Below, piece after piece: positions 7,560 through 16,849 of a stretch of DNA of 64,000 nucleotides. How positions within the stretch are numbered: position 1 is the first letter of the stretch; each line of letters begins with the position of its first letter. Made by a program: the position numbers and the translations under genes. The notes under the pieces were generated by a model. That model had not been told where the DNA came from, searched no databases, and saw only the letters and a list, made by a program, of their open reading frames with translations. Origin of the DNA: Methanocorpusculum sp. (GTDB taxonomy: Archaea; Halobacteriota; Methanomicrobia; Methanomicrobiales; Methanocorpusculaceae); contig JAFQTT010000013.1 of NCBI GenBank assembly GCA_017408885.1, positions 19,277 through 83,276 of the forward strand, written 5' to 3'.

Positions 7560-8827
7560 TGTATACGAATATCGTTCTTTTTGTAATCCTGCTGGCTTTG
7601 TCAGCATTCTCCTCGGCATCCGAGGTCGCATTGGTCGGCTTAAACCGTGCAAAGGTAAAGGCTCTGGCTGAAACCGGAAAACGCGGAAAGCGGATTGAGA
7701 AATTAAAGGAAAATCCGGATCACTTCTTAATCACTATCCTGATTCTGAACAATGTGGTAAACACCGGTACTGCATCTCTTGCAACAGCTATTGCTCTTGA
7801 TTTATTCGGCAATGCAGGTATTGCAATCGCAACCGGAGTGGTTACCCTGCTGATTCTCGTCTTCGGAGAGGTTGGACCAAAGACCTATGCAAATACCCAT
7901 CAGGAGCAGATTGCACTCTTTGCATCAACTCCGATTTACCTGCTCACCACAATCCTTACTCCGTTCTTCTGGGTTTACGACAAGGTGCGCGGTGTTGTAA
8001 AGAAGGGCGATGATGCTCCGGCAGTAACAGAAGAAGAGATTCGCGACTGGATTGATGTAGGAGAGATGGAAGGAGCTATTGAAGAGGATGAGAAAGAGAT
8101 GATTTACTCTGTTCTCCGCTTCAATGATATCACGGCAAAGGAGATTATGACTCCAAGACCTGATGTCTCGATGATTGAAGACTCAGCAACATTAGAAGAA
8201 GCTGTAGCCTATATCAGAGAGACCGGATACTCCCGTCTTCCGGTCTATCATGAATCTGTTGACAACATTGTTGGTTCAATCAACTTTAAGGACGTATTCA
8301 ATGCATATACTTCAGGCGACCACACGAAGCTGACGGTCAAGAACCTCATGGTTGAGGTTTACTGTGTTCCGGAGTCGAAAAAGATTGACGATCTGCTCCG
8401 CGACCTGCAGGTTCGCCGTGTTCACTTAGCTATTGTGCTCGATGAGTTTGGAGGATTCTCCGGTGTTGTTACTTTCGAGGACATCTTAGAGGAGCTTGTC
8501 GGAGATATTATGGATGAGACTGATGTCGATGAGGTCGAGGATATCATCGAGATCTCGCAGGGTATGTATATGCTTGATGCGCAGGTTCGCGTCAGTCAGT
8601 TAAATGAGTATTTCGATATCGAACTTCCGGAAGATCCGGGAAGCTATGAGACTATCGGCGGTTTAATCTTCTCAACCCTTGGTCACATCCCGCGCCTTGG
8701 AGAGGCTATTAAGGTGCTTGACGATATCACGCTGGTTGTTACCAAGATGCGCGGACGCCAGATTTTAAAGGTAAAAATGATTTTCCCGATTCCGTATGAT
8801 GAAGATGCGGAAGGGGACGGAGAGTAA
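7559..8827 (+). CDS. CNNM/CorC-family membrane protein (DUF21, two CBS, CorC/HlyC)
   Basis: This is a member of the CNNM/CorB-CorC family (often annotated as hemolysin), linked to magnesium or other divalent cation efflux. An N-terminal DUF21 domain with about four membrane helices (residues 1-140) is followed by a CBS pair (about 195-320) and the small C-terminal CorC_HlyC domain (about 345-415). I chose the ATG at 7559. An in-frame GTG at 7544 would add MGFRV, but the family normally begins right before the first hydrophobic helix, and 7559 lies in a TAATG overlap with an upstream short frame. The gene is monocistronic. Confidence 0.92.
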   Translation: MYTNIVLFVILLALSAFSSASEVALVGLNRAKVKALAETGKRGKRIEKLKENPDHFLITILILNNVVNTGTASLATAIALDLFGNAGIAIATGVVTLLILVFGEVGPKTYANTHQEQIALFASTPIYLLTTILTPFFWVYDKVRGVVKKGDDAPAVTEEEIRDWIDVGEMEGAIEEDEKEMIYSVLRFNDITAKEIMTPRPDVSMIEDSATLEEAVAYIRETGYSRLPVYHESVDNIVGSINFKDVFNAYTSGDHTKLTVKNLMVEVYCVPESKKIDDLLRDLQVRRVHLAIVLDEFGGFSGVVTFEDILEELVGDIMDETDVDEVEDIIEISQGMYMLDAQVRVSQLNEYFDIELPEDPGSYETIGGLIFSTLGHIPRLGEAIKVLDDITLVVTKMRGRQILKVKMIFPIPYDEDAEGDGE

Positions 8828-8837
8828 TCTCCTTTTT

Positions 8838-9638
8838 TTACTTCCTATACCATTCTGTCTCTTTTGTAAGAATCGCTGTTTTTTCTTCAAGCGTTAATTC
8901 GCCGAAGTTTAAGTCCTCGAACTCATAAGTGACGCGCCCGGTGTATCCGATTTTCGAAAGTACTTTTTTGAGTTCTTCACCTTCTTTTGTTCCGGCAAGA
9001 GGCGAATGCATTTTGCCGGTTCTGCCGAGGCTTGCGTGGATGTTTACCATGCGGTCTCTGCAGAGTTCAACAAATGAGAATGGTTCTCCTGCTGCCTGTG
9101 CATGGGCATAGTCGAATGTAAAGTAAAGCCATGAGTATTCGTCTAAGACTTCGCGCATTTCAGGAGCGGTTGTCATGTGGGCATTTACGGCAGGCGGCAT
9201 ATTTTCAAGCGCAATCTGCACATTCTTTTCGGCAGCGTCTGAGAGACGGCCTAAGTAGTGGTGGAAGCGTTCTTTGTCAAGATGAGTTATCGGACGCTTT
9301 GATGTACGCTTTCCGGGATGTATTGTGACAATGCCTCCGCCTAATGCTTCAAGCATTTCGATGCATTCAAGTGTACAGTCTGCGGAGAGCTCTGCAACCT
9401 TCGGGTTAAATGAACACGGGTTTAAGTCAAAGATCGGGGCATGCATGGCTATCGGGAAGAGATGCGGATAGCGCTTTTTCTCTTCCAGGAGCTCATCTAT
9501 GTCTGCTCCTGCCATCCAGAACTCGGGTGTCTCCATCCAGAACTCCACGGAGTTGAGACCAGCCTTGTTCATGGCGGCAAAAATCTCCGGGGTTTTGTAT
9601 GAGTGGAAGAACATACTGGATGCTTCAAGCTTGTACAT
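8838..9638 (-). CDS. Xylose-isomerase-like TIM-barrel protein
   Basis: This is a sugar phosphate isomerase/epimerase-like (AP endonuclease 2 superfamily) TIM barrel of about 266 residues. Expected metal-ligand positions are visible: an MHAP segment, IHPGK, a glutamate in ALENMPP, FDYAHA with Asp and His, NIHAS, and TYEFED near the C-terminus. The actual substrate is unknown. The longest frame begins at 9713, only 10 bases from the divergent xseA start, which would leave no promoter. A TATA-like element on the minus strand near 9661-9670 places a start close to 9638, so I prefer the internal ATG there (leaderless). A further ATG at 9614 is possible. Confidence 0.8.
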   Translation of the reverse strand: MYKLEASSMFFHSYKTPEIFAAMNKAGLNSVEFWMETPEFWMAGADIDELLEEKKRYPHLFPIAMHAPIFDLNPCSFNPKVAELSADCTLECIEMLEALGGGIVTIHPGKRTSKRPITHLDKERFHHYLGRLSDAAEKNVQIALENMPPAVNAHMTTAPEMREVLDEYSWLYFTFDYAHAQAAGEPFSFVELCRDRMVNIHASLGRTGKMHSPLAGTKEGEELKKVLSKIGYTGRVTYEFEDLNFGELTLEEKTAILTKETEWYRK

Positions 9639-9722
9639 GAAGGATAGTTGTACGCGGGAATCTAAATAGGTGTTGGCTTTGAACCCGAACCTTTCTTCAT
9701 CTCGCAAATCCAATATATCATC

Positions 9723-11111
9723 ATGGCAAAAAAAGCGCCCGTTCAGGCTACCCTTTCCTTTGACGAAAGCGAGAGCGGAAGCGCATTTTCCTTCATAAGT
9801 CCGGTAAAGGACCCGAATCCTCTGCCAAAAAAAGAGCCGGAAAGCCCTGGAATTATTACTGTCTCCGAGCTTGGAGAGCGTATTCGCGATGTCCTGGACT
9901 GCGAGCTGCTTACTGGAATTACTGTCACCGGAGAGGTTACAGGATACAGACCTAACTCAAGCGGGCACTTGTACTTCTCGCTGACAGAGAAGGGGGATAT
10001 CGATGCTGCTGTTTCCTGTGTTATGTGGAAATATGCTGCAAAGCATCTCGCATTCCCGTTAAAAGACGGACTTGCTGTAAACATCACAGGACATGTAGAT
10101 TACTATCCTCCGTCTGGTCGGATGCAGTTTATCGTCAAGAAAATTGAACCGGCATCCGGCGGAAAGACAGGTCTTTACCTGCAAAAAGAGATGTGGAAAA
10201 AACAGCTCGAAGCAGAAGGTGTAATTCCGCGTCCTGAATCAGAGAAAAGAGACCCTCCTCTTTTCCCAAAATGCGTTGGTGTTGTAACGTCAAGGACAGG
10301 CTCTGTTCTTCAGGATATAAGAAATGTTTTGTCCAGACGTTATCCGCTGCCGGTTCTTCTCGCACCAGCCCAGGTGCAGGGAGCAGGCGCTGAGGTGTCG
10401 ATTGTTTCTGCAATCGAATCATTGCAGGGCAAAGTCGATGTCATAATCGTTGCACGAGGCGGCGGTAGTTTTGAGGATTTATTTGTCTTCAATCACCCGG
10501 ATGTTGTCCGCGCAATCCGCCGTTCCAGGGTTCCAATTATCAGTGCGGTTGGACACGAAACAGATACAACGCTTTCTGATTTCGCAAGTGACAGACGCGT
10601 TCCAACTCCGTCTGCTGCGGCAGAGACTGTTGTTCCTGACAGGACTGTTCTCTTAAATAATCTCGAAGAGTACAGGCGCCGTATGCATGACAGAGCCAGA
10701 GGGATTATCAGCACGAACCGCTCGGCTGTTGCTGAGCTTAAGATGCGTGTTGATCCGTCCCGTCTGTCCCGCAGGCTTGATATGATGCATCAGCAGACAG
10801 CAGACATTGAGGAGCGGATAAAATCTGCATTCTCAAGAAAGCTTAAAGCCGAGGCTGATGGTCTCGAGCAGCTTGCAGAGCGCATATTCAAAGGAGCAAA
10901 AACCAGAATCAGTACTGCGGTTCTCGAGCTTTCAGCGCAGAAGGAAAAGATTCTCTCATGCGATCCGAAAAAGCCGCTTGAGAGAGGTTATGCTCTTGTG
11001 CAGATGAACGGAACTGTTATTCGTTCCAAGGAACAGTTGAAGAAAGATGACAGCTTAACTCTCTGCTTATCTGATGGAGAGGTTACAGCCATTGTGGAGA
11101 AGATATCATGA
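9723..11111 (+). CDS. xseA: Exonuclease VII large subunit
   Basis: This is the catalytic subunit of exonuclease VII, a bidirectional single-strand-specific DNase used in repair and recombination. An N-terminal OB-fold (about residues 45-140) precedes the nuclease core, with VGVVTSRTGSVLQDI (about 190-205), the ARGGGSFEDLFVFN segment and the GHETDTTLSDFASDRR segment. A long helical coiled-coil tail follows, ending in the LERGYALV motif. At 462 residues it is full length. Exonuclease VII is mainly bacterial, so an intact large-small subunit pair in an archaeon suggests old horizontal transfer. It overlaps xseB by 4 bases (ATGA). Confidence 0.95.
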   Translation: MAKKAPVQATLSFDESESGSAFSFISPVKDPNPLPKKEPESPGIITVSELGERIRDVLDCELLTGITVTGEVTGYRPNSSGHLYFSLTEKGDIDAAVSCVMWKYAAKHLAFPLKDGLAVNITGHVDYYPPSGRMQFIVKKIEPASGGKTGLYLQKEMWKKQLEAEGVIPRPESEKRDPPLFPKCVGVVTSRTGSVLQDIRNVLSRRYPLPVLLAPAQVQGAGAEVSIVSAIESLQGKVDVIIVARGGGSFEDLFVFNHPDVVRAIRRSRVPIISAVGHETDTTLSDFASDRRVPTPSAAAETVVPDRTVLLNNLEEYRRRMHDRARGIISTNRSAVAELKMRVDPSRLSRRLDMMHQQTADIEERIKSAFSRKLKAEADGLEQLAERIFKGAKTRISTAVLELSAQKEKILSCDPKKPLERGYALVQMNGTVIRSKEQLKKDDSLTLCLSDGEVTAIVEKIS

Positions 11112-11317
11112 CTGAAATTGAAGCAAACGAACCAAACTATGAAGAGATGATTTCTGAGCTTAGAGAGATTGCAAGGAAGCTTGACAATCCAAATACCTCT
11201 GTTGAGGAGGCAGTAAAGCTGCATACCAGAGGTATGGAGCTTATTTCAAAGTGCGAGGCTTTCCTTGCAAAGGCTGAGCTTACTATTACTGAGGTACACG
11301 GAGAGCAGACCGAATAA
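11108..11317 (+). CDS. xseB: Exonuclease VII small subunit
   Basis: A 69-residue helical hairpin protein that pairs with XseA. The sequence carries the family pattern: Y-E-E-M near the start, L..IA.KL, then NPNTSVEEAVKLHTRGMELI and C..L..AE at the C-terminus. The start ATG overlaps the xseA stop by 4 bases, which fits coupled synthesis of a multi-subunit enzyme. The length is typical. Confidence 0.93.
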   Translation: MTEIEANEPNYEEMISELREIARKLDNPNTSVEEAVKLHTRGMELISKCEAFLAKAELTITEVHGEQTE

Positions 11318-11319
11318 AT

Positions 11320-12486
11320 ATGGCTAAATCCTCTCCTCTTACCGGTGCTGTTGCAGGTCATTTTTTAATTGACCTCTATACTCCGGTTCTTCCGATTGTT
11401 CTTCCGCTGTTAATTGAGGGTATGGGGCTTTCCTATTTCCTTGCGGGTTTGGTTGTAACGGTTTTTAATGTGGTGTCGTCTATTACCCAGCCGCTTGTCG
11501 GTATCTGGGGCGATAAGACAGGAAAGCATGCGGATGTGGCATTCTGTGTTCTGCTTGGAGCAGTTGGTATTTCGCTTTCGGTTCTGACGAGTAATTATCT
11601 GATTCTTTTGATGCTTGTAACAGGTGCTGCCATAGGCCACGCCCTTTTCCATCCGGCGGCGATGGATCTGGTTTACAGAATCAGTCCTCCGGCGTCTCTT
11701 GGTAAGTATAATTCAATCTTTACGACAGCGGGCAGTATCAGTTATGCTTTAGGTCCGCTTGTTGCAGGTGCTCTTATTGCATTCGGCGGTCTTCCTGCTG
11801 TCTGCTGGATGGTGCTTCCGGGTATTATCGGTGCTGCATGGATTTTTAAGCTGACACGCAAAACTGAGTCTCTTGAGCCTGCGGAAAAGAAGTCTCGTGT
11901 TTCGTCAGTTGAGGGTTCGAAGTCCGGTGCGGCTCTGGTTGTTGTTGTGTGCGCTCTTCGGGCTATCGGGTATATGGCTGTGATTACGTATCTTCCAACG
12001 CTTCTGACTGTTGTTTACGGTATGGGGTCTTTTGTGTCTTCTGTGATTGTGACAGTGATGCTTTTCTTCGGTGTTGCAGGGCAGATTGCAGGAGGGCGTT
12101 TGTCTGATTTGTACGGGCGAAAGAGGATGCTTGTTGCAGGTCTTGTGCTTGCGATTCCGTGCTTTATGCTGATTTTTGCAGGCGGCTTTGTGATGATTTT
12201 TGGTGTTATGAGCTATGCGTTCTTTGCAAGTTTCTGTTATGTGACTTCAGTTACTATGACGCAGGAGCTTTTGCCAGGAAAAACAGGTCTTGCGTCAGGT
12301 CTGACACTTGGGTTTACGATGGGAGTAGGCGGTCTTGGAGCTGCGGTTGTGGGATTGGCTGCTGATATTACGGGCAATCTTTCCTTTGCTATGTCTTTGA
12401 TGATTCTGCCGATTATTATCGCGCCTGTTATTGCGCTGTTTGTGAAGTATAGGAAAGCGGAAGCAGGGTCTCTCCCCCTTCCATAA
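11320..12486 (+). CDS. MFS transporter, fosmidomycin-resistance-like
   Basis: A major facilitator protein of 388 residues with about 12 hydrophobic helices split by a charged loop near residues 185-205. The start (GHFLIDLYTPVLPIVLPL) resembles the Fsr branch of drug exporters, and GDKTGKHADV and GRLSDLYGRKRML match the MFS signature between helices 2-3 and 8-9. It starts 2 bases after xseB and is probably the last gene of that operon. The transported compound cannot be told from the sequence. Codons are rich in T and G at the third position. Confidence 0.88.
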   Translation: MAKSSPLTGAVAGHFLIDLYTPVLPIVLPLLIEGMGLSYFLAGLVVTVFNVVSSITQPLVGIWGDKTGKHADVAFCVLLGAVGISLSVLTSNYLILLMLVTGAAIGHALFHPAAMDLVYRISPPASLGKYNSIFTTAGSISYALGPLVAGALIAFGGLPAVCWMVLPGIIGAAWIFKLTRKTESLEPAEKKSRVSSVEGSKSGAALVVVVCALRAIGYMAVITYLPTLLTVVYGMGSFVSSVIVTVMLFFGVAGQIAGGRLSDLYGRKRMLVAGLVLAIPCFMLIFAGGFVMIFGVMSYAFFASFCYVTSVTMTQELLPGKTGLASGLTLGFTMGVGGLGAAVVGLAADITGNLSFAMSLMILPIIIAPVIALFVKYRKAEAGSLPLP

Positions 12487-12556
12487 GTATTCGATATTCT
12501 TCGATTACGCAGGATACCCAAAGCAAAAAGCGGAGGGAAACCAACTCCTCAAAAAA

Positions 12557-13648
12557 TTACTCCCCTCTTTCCCTCTTTTCAAGCTCTGACAAAGCATTCT
12601 TAATAATACCAGCCAGAATAGGATTTTTCACCTGAGAAGCCGAAACCAGAGCTGCCTTCGCCTTCTCTCCACCGATCTTACCAAGAGAATTAGCAGCCGC
12701 AGCACGGATTCCAGGCTTTGGATCACTCAAAGCCTCAACCAGAGCAGAGATAACAGCATCCCCCTCAGCATTAGCTAAAGCAGCCGCAGCAGCACGCCGA
12801 ACTCCGGGCATCTCATCTTTCAGCATCGGAATCAAAACCTCATCCATCCGCATACCGCGCTTTCCAGCCGCATCGGCCGCCGCCGTCCGCACTGAAGAGT
12901 CAGCATCCATCAAAAGCATCCGAAGAATAGAAGCCGAAGAAGTAACCTCTGCTACAGCACGGCGAACACGTGAATCACAATCCTCAGCCGCAGAATCAGG
13001 AACAGCCGCATCCAAAACATACACAGCAGCAGACCTAACCAGCACATCCGGATTTGACAAAAGCGGCATAACAGACAAAAGCGCATCAGACGAAAGAACC
13101 CTGCCCCGAAGACCTGACAAAGCCGCAGCACAAACCGCAGAATCATCACTCAGACAGGAAAGAAGAGCGCAAGTCACATCATCATCTGCGAAGCGGGCTA
13201 AAGAATAAGCCGCAAGCTCCCTGACCTCCGGAGAAGAAGAAGAAAGAGAAGAGAGAAGCGGCTTTTTAGCACACTCGCTTCGCATCTGACCAAGCGTCTC
13301 AACTGCCGCATACTGAAGATTCAGATCATCAACCGAAAGAGAAGACACAAGAGCCCTGCATGCAGCATCCCCGCCTTCCATAAAAAGAACCTGAGCTGCC
13401 TCACGAACATCATCATCGTCTGATGCCACATAGGGCATAAACTGAGTATAATCAGACAACTCGTAATTTCTAAGCGCCCAAAGCATAACACGCTGAACCA
13501 GAGCAGTGCCCAACCCAAGCGCCTCTAAAATAAGAGGATAGGCATTTGCATCCCGCAGGGCGCAGATAGTATTTGCCGCATCCTCAACCTTTGCAAAGTC
13601 CTCGGATGATAAATCTGCAACAAGACGGGCAAAGGTCTTTGCATTCAT
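12557..13648 (-). CDS. HEAT-repeat (PBS-lyase-like) protein
   Basis: The 363-residue protein is built almost entirely from about ten helical repeats of roughly 30 residues, each with the pattern L..AL.D....VR.AAA.ALG. This is typical of PBS-lyase HEAT repeats, which act as protein-binding scaffolds. There is no signal peptide or catalytic domain. It lies 1 base after the parvulin gene and is probably co-transcribed with it. Partner unknown. The coding strand is very rich in alanine, serine and leucine codons. Confidence 0.88.
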   Translation of the reverse strand: MNAKTFARLVADLSSEDFAKVEDAANTICALRDANAYPLILEALGLGTALVQRVMLWALRNYELSDYTQFMPYVASDDDDVREAAQVLFMEGGDAACRALVSSLSVDDLNLQYAAVETLGQMRSECAKKPLLSSLSSSSPEVRELAAYSLARFADDDVTCALLSCLSDDSAVCAAALSGLRGRVLSSDALLSVMPLLSNPDVLVRSAAVYVLDAAVPDSAAEDCDSRVRRAVAEVTSSASILRMLLMDADSSVRTAAADAAGKRGMRMDEVLIPMLKDEMPGVRRAAAAALANAEGDAVISALVEALSDPKPGIRAAAANSLGKIGGEKAKAALVSASQVKNPILAGIIKNALSELEKRERGE

Positions 13649-13649
13649 C

Positions 13650-13931
13650 TTAGTTCTTCACATCAACGACTTTAATAACGTGGTAACCAAACTGAGTCTT
13701 AACAGGACCTACAACATCCCCCGCCTTAGCATTAAAGCAAGCAGTCTCGAACGGTTTTACCATCTGGCCTTTTCCAAAGTAGCCAAGGTCGCCTCCATTG
13801 TTTCCGCTCGGACACTGGGAATACATTTTTGCAAGCTTTGCGAAGTCATCGCCTGCTGCAAGCTTCTGCATAATCTGTTTTGCCTCGGACTCAGTCTTTA
13901 CTAAAATGTGGGATGCTTTAACGCGTACCAT
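13650..13931 (-). CDS. Parvulin-type peptidyl-prolyl isomerase
   Basis: A minimal single-domain parvulin of 93 residues with no signal peptide, so cytoplasmic. It shows the family signatures ASHILVKTE at the start, LA..YS.CPSG..GGDLG.F in the middle and FGYHVIKV at the end. Archaeal single-domain parvulins of this size assist folding by proline isomerisation. It is the first gene of a two-gene operon with the HEAT-repeat protein and is divergent from argG. Confidence 0.93.
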   Translation of the reverse strand: MVRVKASHILVKTESEAKQIMQKLAAGDDFAKLAKMYSQCPSGNNGGDLGYFGKGQMVKPFETACFNAKAGDVVGPVKTQFGYHVIKVVDVKN

Positions 13932-14055
13932 AGTTCATAATAATTTCCCGTGAGAGAGTATAAAGGGTAGGGGTTGCCTTCGGATGACATGTACAAGCAT
14001 TGAATATCTCAGCCGTCAAATGAATATACACTATTCCATTTGGAGTAACTCGAAT

Positions 14056-15267
14056 ATGACTGAAGAAGCACAGAAAGGCGGAAAAGGCACTGTTGTTCTT
14101 GCCTTCTCCGGAGGACTTGACACCTCTATTTGCGTTCCAATCTTAAAGAACATGTACGGCTACGACAAGGTCATCACCGTTGCAGCTGATGTTGGACAGC
14201 CGGAAGCAGAAGTCAAGATGGCAACCGACAAGGGAGAACTCATCGCAGACAAGCACTACACCTTAGACTTAAAGGAAGCATTCGTCAGAGAACACGTCTT
14301 CCCGGCAATCAAGGCAAACGCACTCTACGAAGGATACCCGATGGGAACCGCACTCGCACGCCCGCTTATCGCATCCGAGATTGCAAAGATCGCAAAGCAG
14401 GAAGGAGCAAAAGCAGTCGGACACGGCTGTACCGGTAAAGGAAACGACCAGCTCAGATTCGACTACATCTTCCGCTTAAACGGACTCGAAATCATCGCAC
14501 CAATGCGTGAACACAACATGCGCCGCGACTGGGAAATCGAATACGCAGAACAGAATAACATCCCAATTCCGGTCAAGAAGGACACCCCGTGGAGTGTTGA
14601 CGAGAACATCTGGTCACGCAGTATCGAAGGCGGACACTTAGAAGAGCCATCCTACCACCCGCCGGAGGAAATCTACCACTGGACCGCTGCATTAAAGGAC
14701 GCACCGGATGAGCCTGAAATCGTCTCCATCGGATTCGAAAACGGTGTTCCTGTCTCCTTAAACGGAGAGAAGATGGCAGGTGTTGACTTAATCGTTGCAT
14801 TAAACAAGATTGCAGGAAAGCACTCTGTTGGAAGAAACGACATGGTCGAAGACCGTGTCTTAGGACTTAAAGCACGTGAGAACTACGAGCACCCGGCAGC
14901 AACCGTCTTAATCGCAGCACACGCAGACTTAGAGAAGCTCGTTCTCTCCCGCTTCGAACTCAAGTTCAAGCACATCGTAGACGACCAGTGGGCAGAGCTT
15001 GCATACATGGGATTAATCCACGAACCGCTCTACCACGACCTTGGTGCATTCATTAACAAGACTCAGGAACGCGTTACCGGAACCGTCGATGTCCAGCTCT
15101 TCAAGGGCGGCCTCCACATCATGGGACGTTCATCTCCATTCGCACTCTACTCCGAAGACTTAGTCTCCTTTGATACCAACACCGGAATCGACCAGCGCGA
15201 CTCCATTGGCTACTCCAAGTACTACGGTCTCCAGGGCAGACTTCTCCACCAGTTAAACAACGAGTAA
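14056..15267 (+). CDS. argG: Argininosuccinate synthase
   Basis: The enzyme joins citrulline and aspartate using ATP in arginine synthesis. The PP-loop AFSGGLDTS lies near residues 14-22, followed by the conserved [11 protein letters not shown] and WS.DEN.W.RS.E.G.LE segments. From the ATG at 14056 the protein has 403 residues, the normal length, and a GGAG Shine-Dalgarno sits about 10 bases upstream. In-frame upstream starts at 13984 and 14020 would add an unconserved tail. Codon choice is strongly C-ending, a sign of high expression. A glycosyltransferase gene starts 1 base after the stop. Confidence 0.96.
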   Translation: MTEEAQKGGKGTVVLAFSGGLDTSICVPILKNMYGYDKVITVAADVGQPEAEVKMATDKGELIADKHYTLDLKEAFVREHVFPAIKANALYEGYPMGTALARPLIASEIAKIAKQEGAKAVGHGCTGKGNDQLRFDYIFRLNGLEIIAPMREHNMRRDWEIEYAEQNNIPIPVKKDTPWSVDENIWSRSIEGGHLEEPSYHPPEEIYHWTAALKDAPDEPEIVSIGFENGVPVSLNGEKMAGVDLIVALNKIAGKHSVGRNDMVEDRVLGLKARENYEHPAATVLIAAHADLEKLVLSRFELKFKHIVDDQWAELAYMGLIHEPLYHDLGAFINKTQERVTGTVDVQLFKGGLHIMGRSSPFALYSEDLVSFDTNTGIDQRDSIGYSKYYGLQGRLLHQLNNE

Positions 15268-15268
15268 G

Positions 15269-16207
15269 ATGACCGAAATCAACCGGGATTTAGTCTGCGT
15301 CTTAATTCCGACGCTGAACGAGAAGGCAACAATAGGCCCTGTTATCGAGGAGCTGAAAGCTTTCGGCTACCGCAATATCTTAGTAGCAGACGGCCGCTCG
15401 ACAGACGGAACGGCAGAGATTGCAGAAAAGCTCGGTGCAAAGGTCTTTACCCAGAAGGGAAAAGGAAAAGGCAAGGCAATGATTGAGGCATTCTCAATCA
15501 TTGAAGAGCCATACATTCTCATGCTTGACGGAGACGGAACAAACCCTCCGGAGTTTGCAGACCGCATGGTCGAACCTCTGTTTGACGGACGTGCGGATCA
15601 TGTTATCGGAAACCGTCTGGAATCATATGAGAAGGGAGCACTGACCAAGCTGAACCGTTTCGGAAATGATGTGATGAATAGGATGTTTAAGTGGGCGCAC
15701 GGCGTCTATATGACTGACATCCTATCAGGATACCGGGCATTTACGAAAGCATCCTTAGAACAGATGCATCTGACTGAATCCGGGTTCGAGATTGAGACCG
15801 AGATTTCATCAGAAGTAATCCATCACAATCTCCGTTTCGAGGTCGTGCCAACCTATTACAAGAAGCGTCCGGGGTCTCCTACCAAGCTGAATCCGATTAA
15901 AGACGGGGCAAAAATTATTCTCGCAATCAACAAGTACGGAAAGATGAACAATCCAATGTTCCATTTCGGAATAATTGGTCTTCTGGTTTCATTTGTAGGA
16001 TTTCTCTGCGGCCTCTATGTTGTTTACGAGTGGTTCCAGGGAATCGAACACATTCCGCTTACTATTCTAACCATGCTCTTAATTGTAACAGGTATCCTTG
16101 CTTTTATGATGGTGTTGTTAAGTGATATGATGGTGGCATACCACCGCGAAGAGATTAGAGAGATATCTCTTCTGAAAGCAGAGATTGAAGAGTTAAAGCG
16201 CAAATAA
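15269..16207 (+). CDS. aglJ: AglJ-type glycosyltransferase for N-glycosylation
   Basis: A family 2 glycosyltransferase like AglJ, which puts the first sugar on dolichol phosphate for S-layer glycoprotein N-glycosylation. The N-terminal GT-A domain has IPTLNE (about 14-19), ADGRSTDGT and the DGDGT metal-binding segment (about 91-95). Two to three C-terminal membrane helices (about 232-290) are followed by a charged tail. The length of 312 residues fits. It begins 1 base after argG and may be read from the same transcript, though the functions are unrelated. A run of T after the stop is a likely terminator. Confidence 0.9.
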   Translation: MTEINRDLVCVLIPTLNEKATIGPVIEELKAFGYRNILVADGRSTDGTAEIAEKLGAKVFTQKGKGKGKAMIEAFSIIEEPYILMLDGDGTNPPEFADRMVEPLFDGRADHVIGNRLESYEKGALTKLNRFGNDVMNRMFKWAHGVYMTDILSGYRAFTKASLEQMHLTESGFEIETEISSEVIHHNLRFEVVPTYYKKRPGSPTKLNPIKDGAKIILAINKYGKMNNPMFHFGIIGLLVSFVGFLCGLYVVYEWFQGIEHIPLTILTMLLIVTGILAFMMVLLSDMMVAYHREEIREISLLKAEIEELKRK

Positions 16208-16215
16208 CTCTTCAG

Positions 16216-16232
16216 AATCTTTTTTTTTTACA
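16216..16232 (+). terminator. T-run terminator after aglJ
   Basis: A run of nine T a few bases after the stop fits archaeal intrinsic termination. Confidence 0.45.
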
Positions 16233-16432
16233 CAAGTATCACACACTTTTAAAACCTGACAATTTTCCAGCCGATACTGCGGCACCCCCTAAAAACACAC
16301 TTGAACCTGCATTTTTGAATAAGAAATAAACTATATAATGATTTACAAAAAGAGTGGCCAATTCTCTGCCGCATCCAAGATTTTGATAAACCTGCAAGGC
16401 AAGAAATACCATTATACCACGGAAAAAGAACC

Positions 16433-16849
16433 ATGAAGAAACTAATCATAACAGCCGCACTTCTGCTTCTTGCAGTACTGGGTGCAGGATGTGTAAATAT
16501 TGAAGAAACAGAACCAGGAAAAACCATTCCAAGCATCCCGCCTGTAAGCTATCCGCCAAATACCATCCAGCCGATTGTCGGCGAGTGGGACGGATACGAC
16601 ACAGAAAACAAAACATCATATGAACTCACCTGCCTCTACGACGGATATGCAAAACTCGATATCGAGATTGAATCAGGATATCAGGATAGAGAATATGTCT
16701 ACCGCGGAGCATGGGAAGGTGAAAACACTTCCTACAAGCTCAAACTTGATTATGGTGATTACACAATGCAGCTTTCAGGAAATGGAAAGACAGCAGAACT
16801 CACCACACCAAGCGGTGCAAATGTCAAAATGACTTACGAATCGTTCTGA
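16433..16849 (+). CDS. Small secreted lipoprotein
   Basis: The 138-residue protein starts with a charged, then hydrophobic signal peptide ending in the lipobox LGAGC with the modifiable cysteine at position 20. The mature part has a proline-rich linker and then beta-rich repeats of the type VGEWDGYD and YRGAWEG, resembling small extracellular beta-barrel or lipocalin-like sensors. I do not recognise the family. A TATA-like ACTATATAATG lies about 100 bases upstream. The 3' end overlaps the convergent tiaS gene by 16 bases. Confidence 0.78.
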   Translation: MKKLIITAALLLLAVLGAGCVNIEETEPGKTIPSIPPVSYPPNTIQPIVGEWDGYDTENKTSYELTCLYDGYAKLDIEIESGYQDREYVYRGAWEGENTSYKLKLDYGDYTMQLSGNGKTAELTTPSGANVKMTYESF

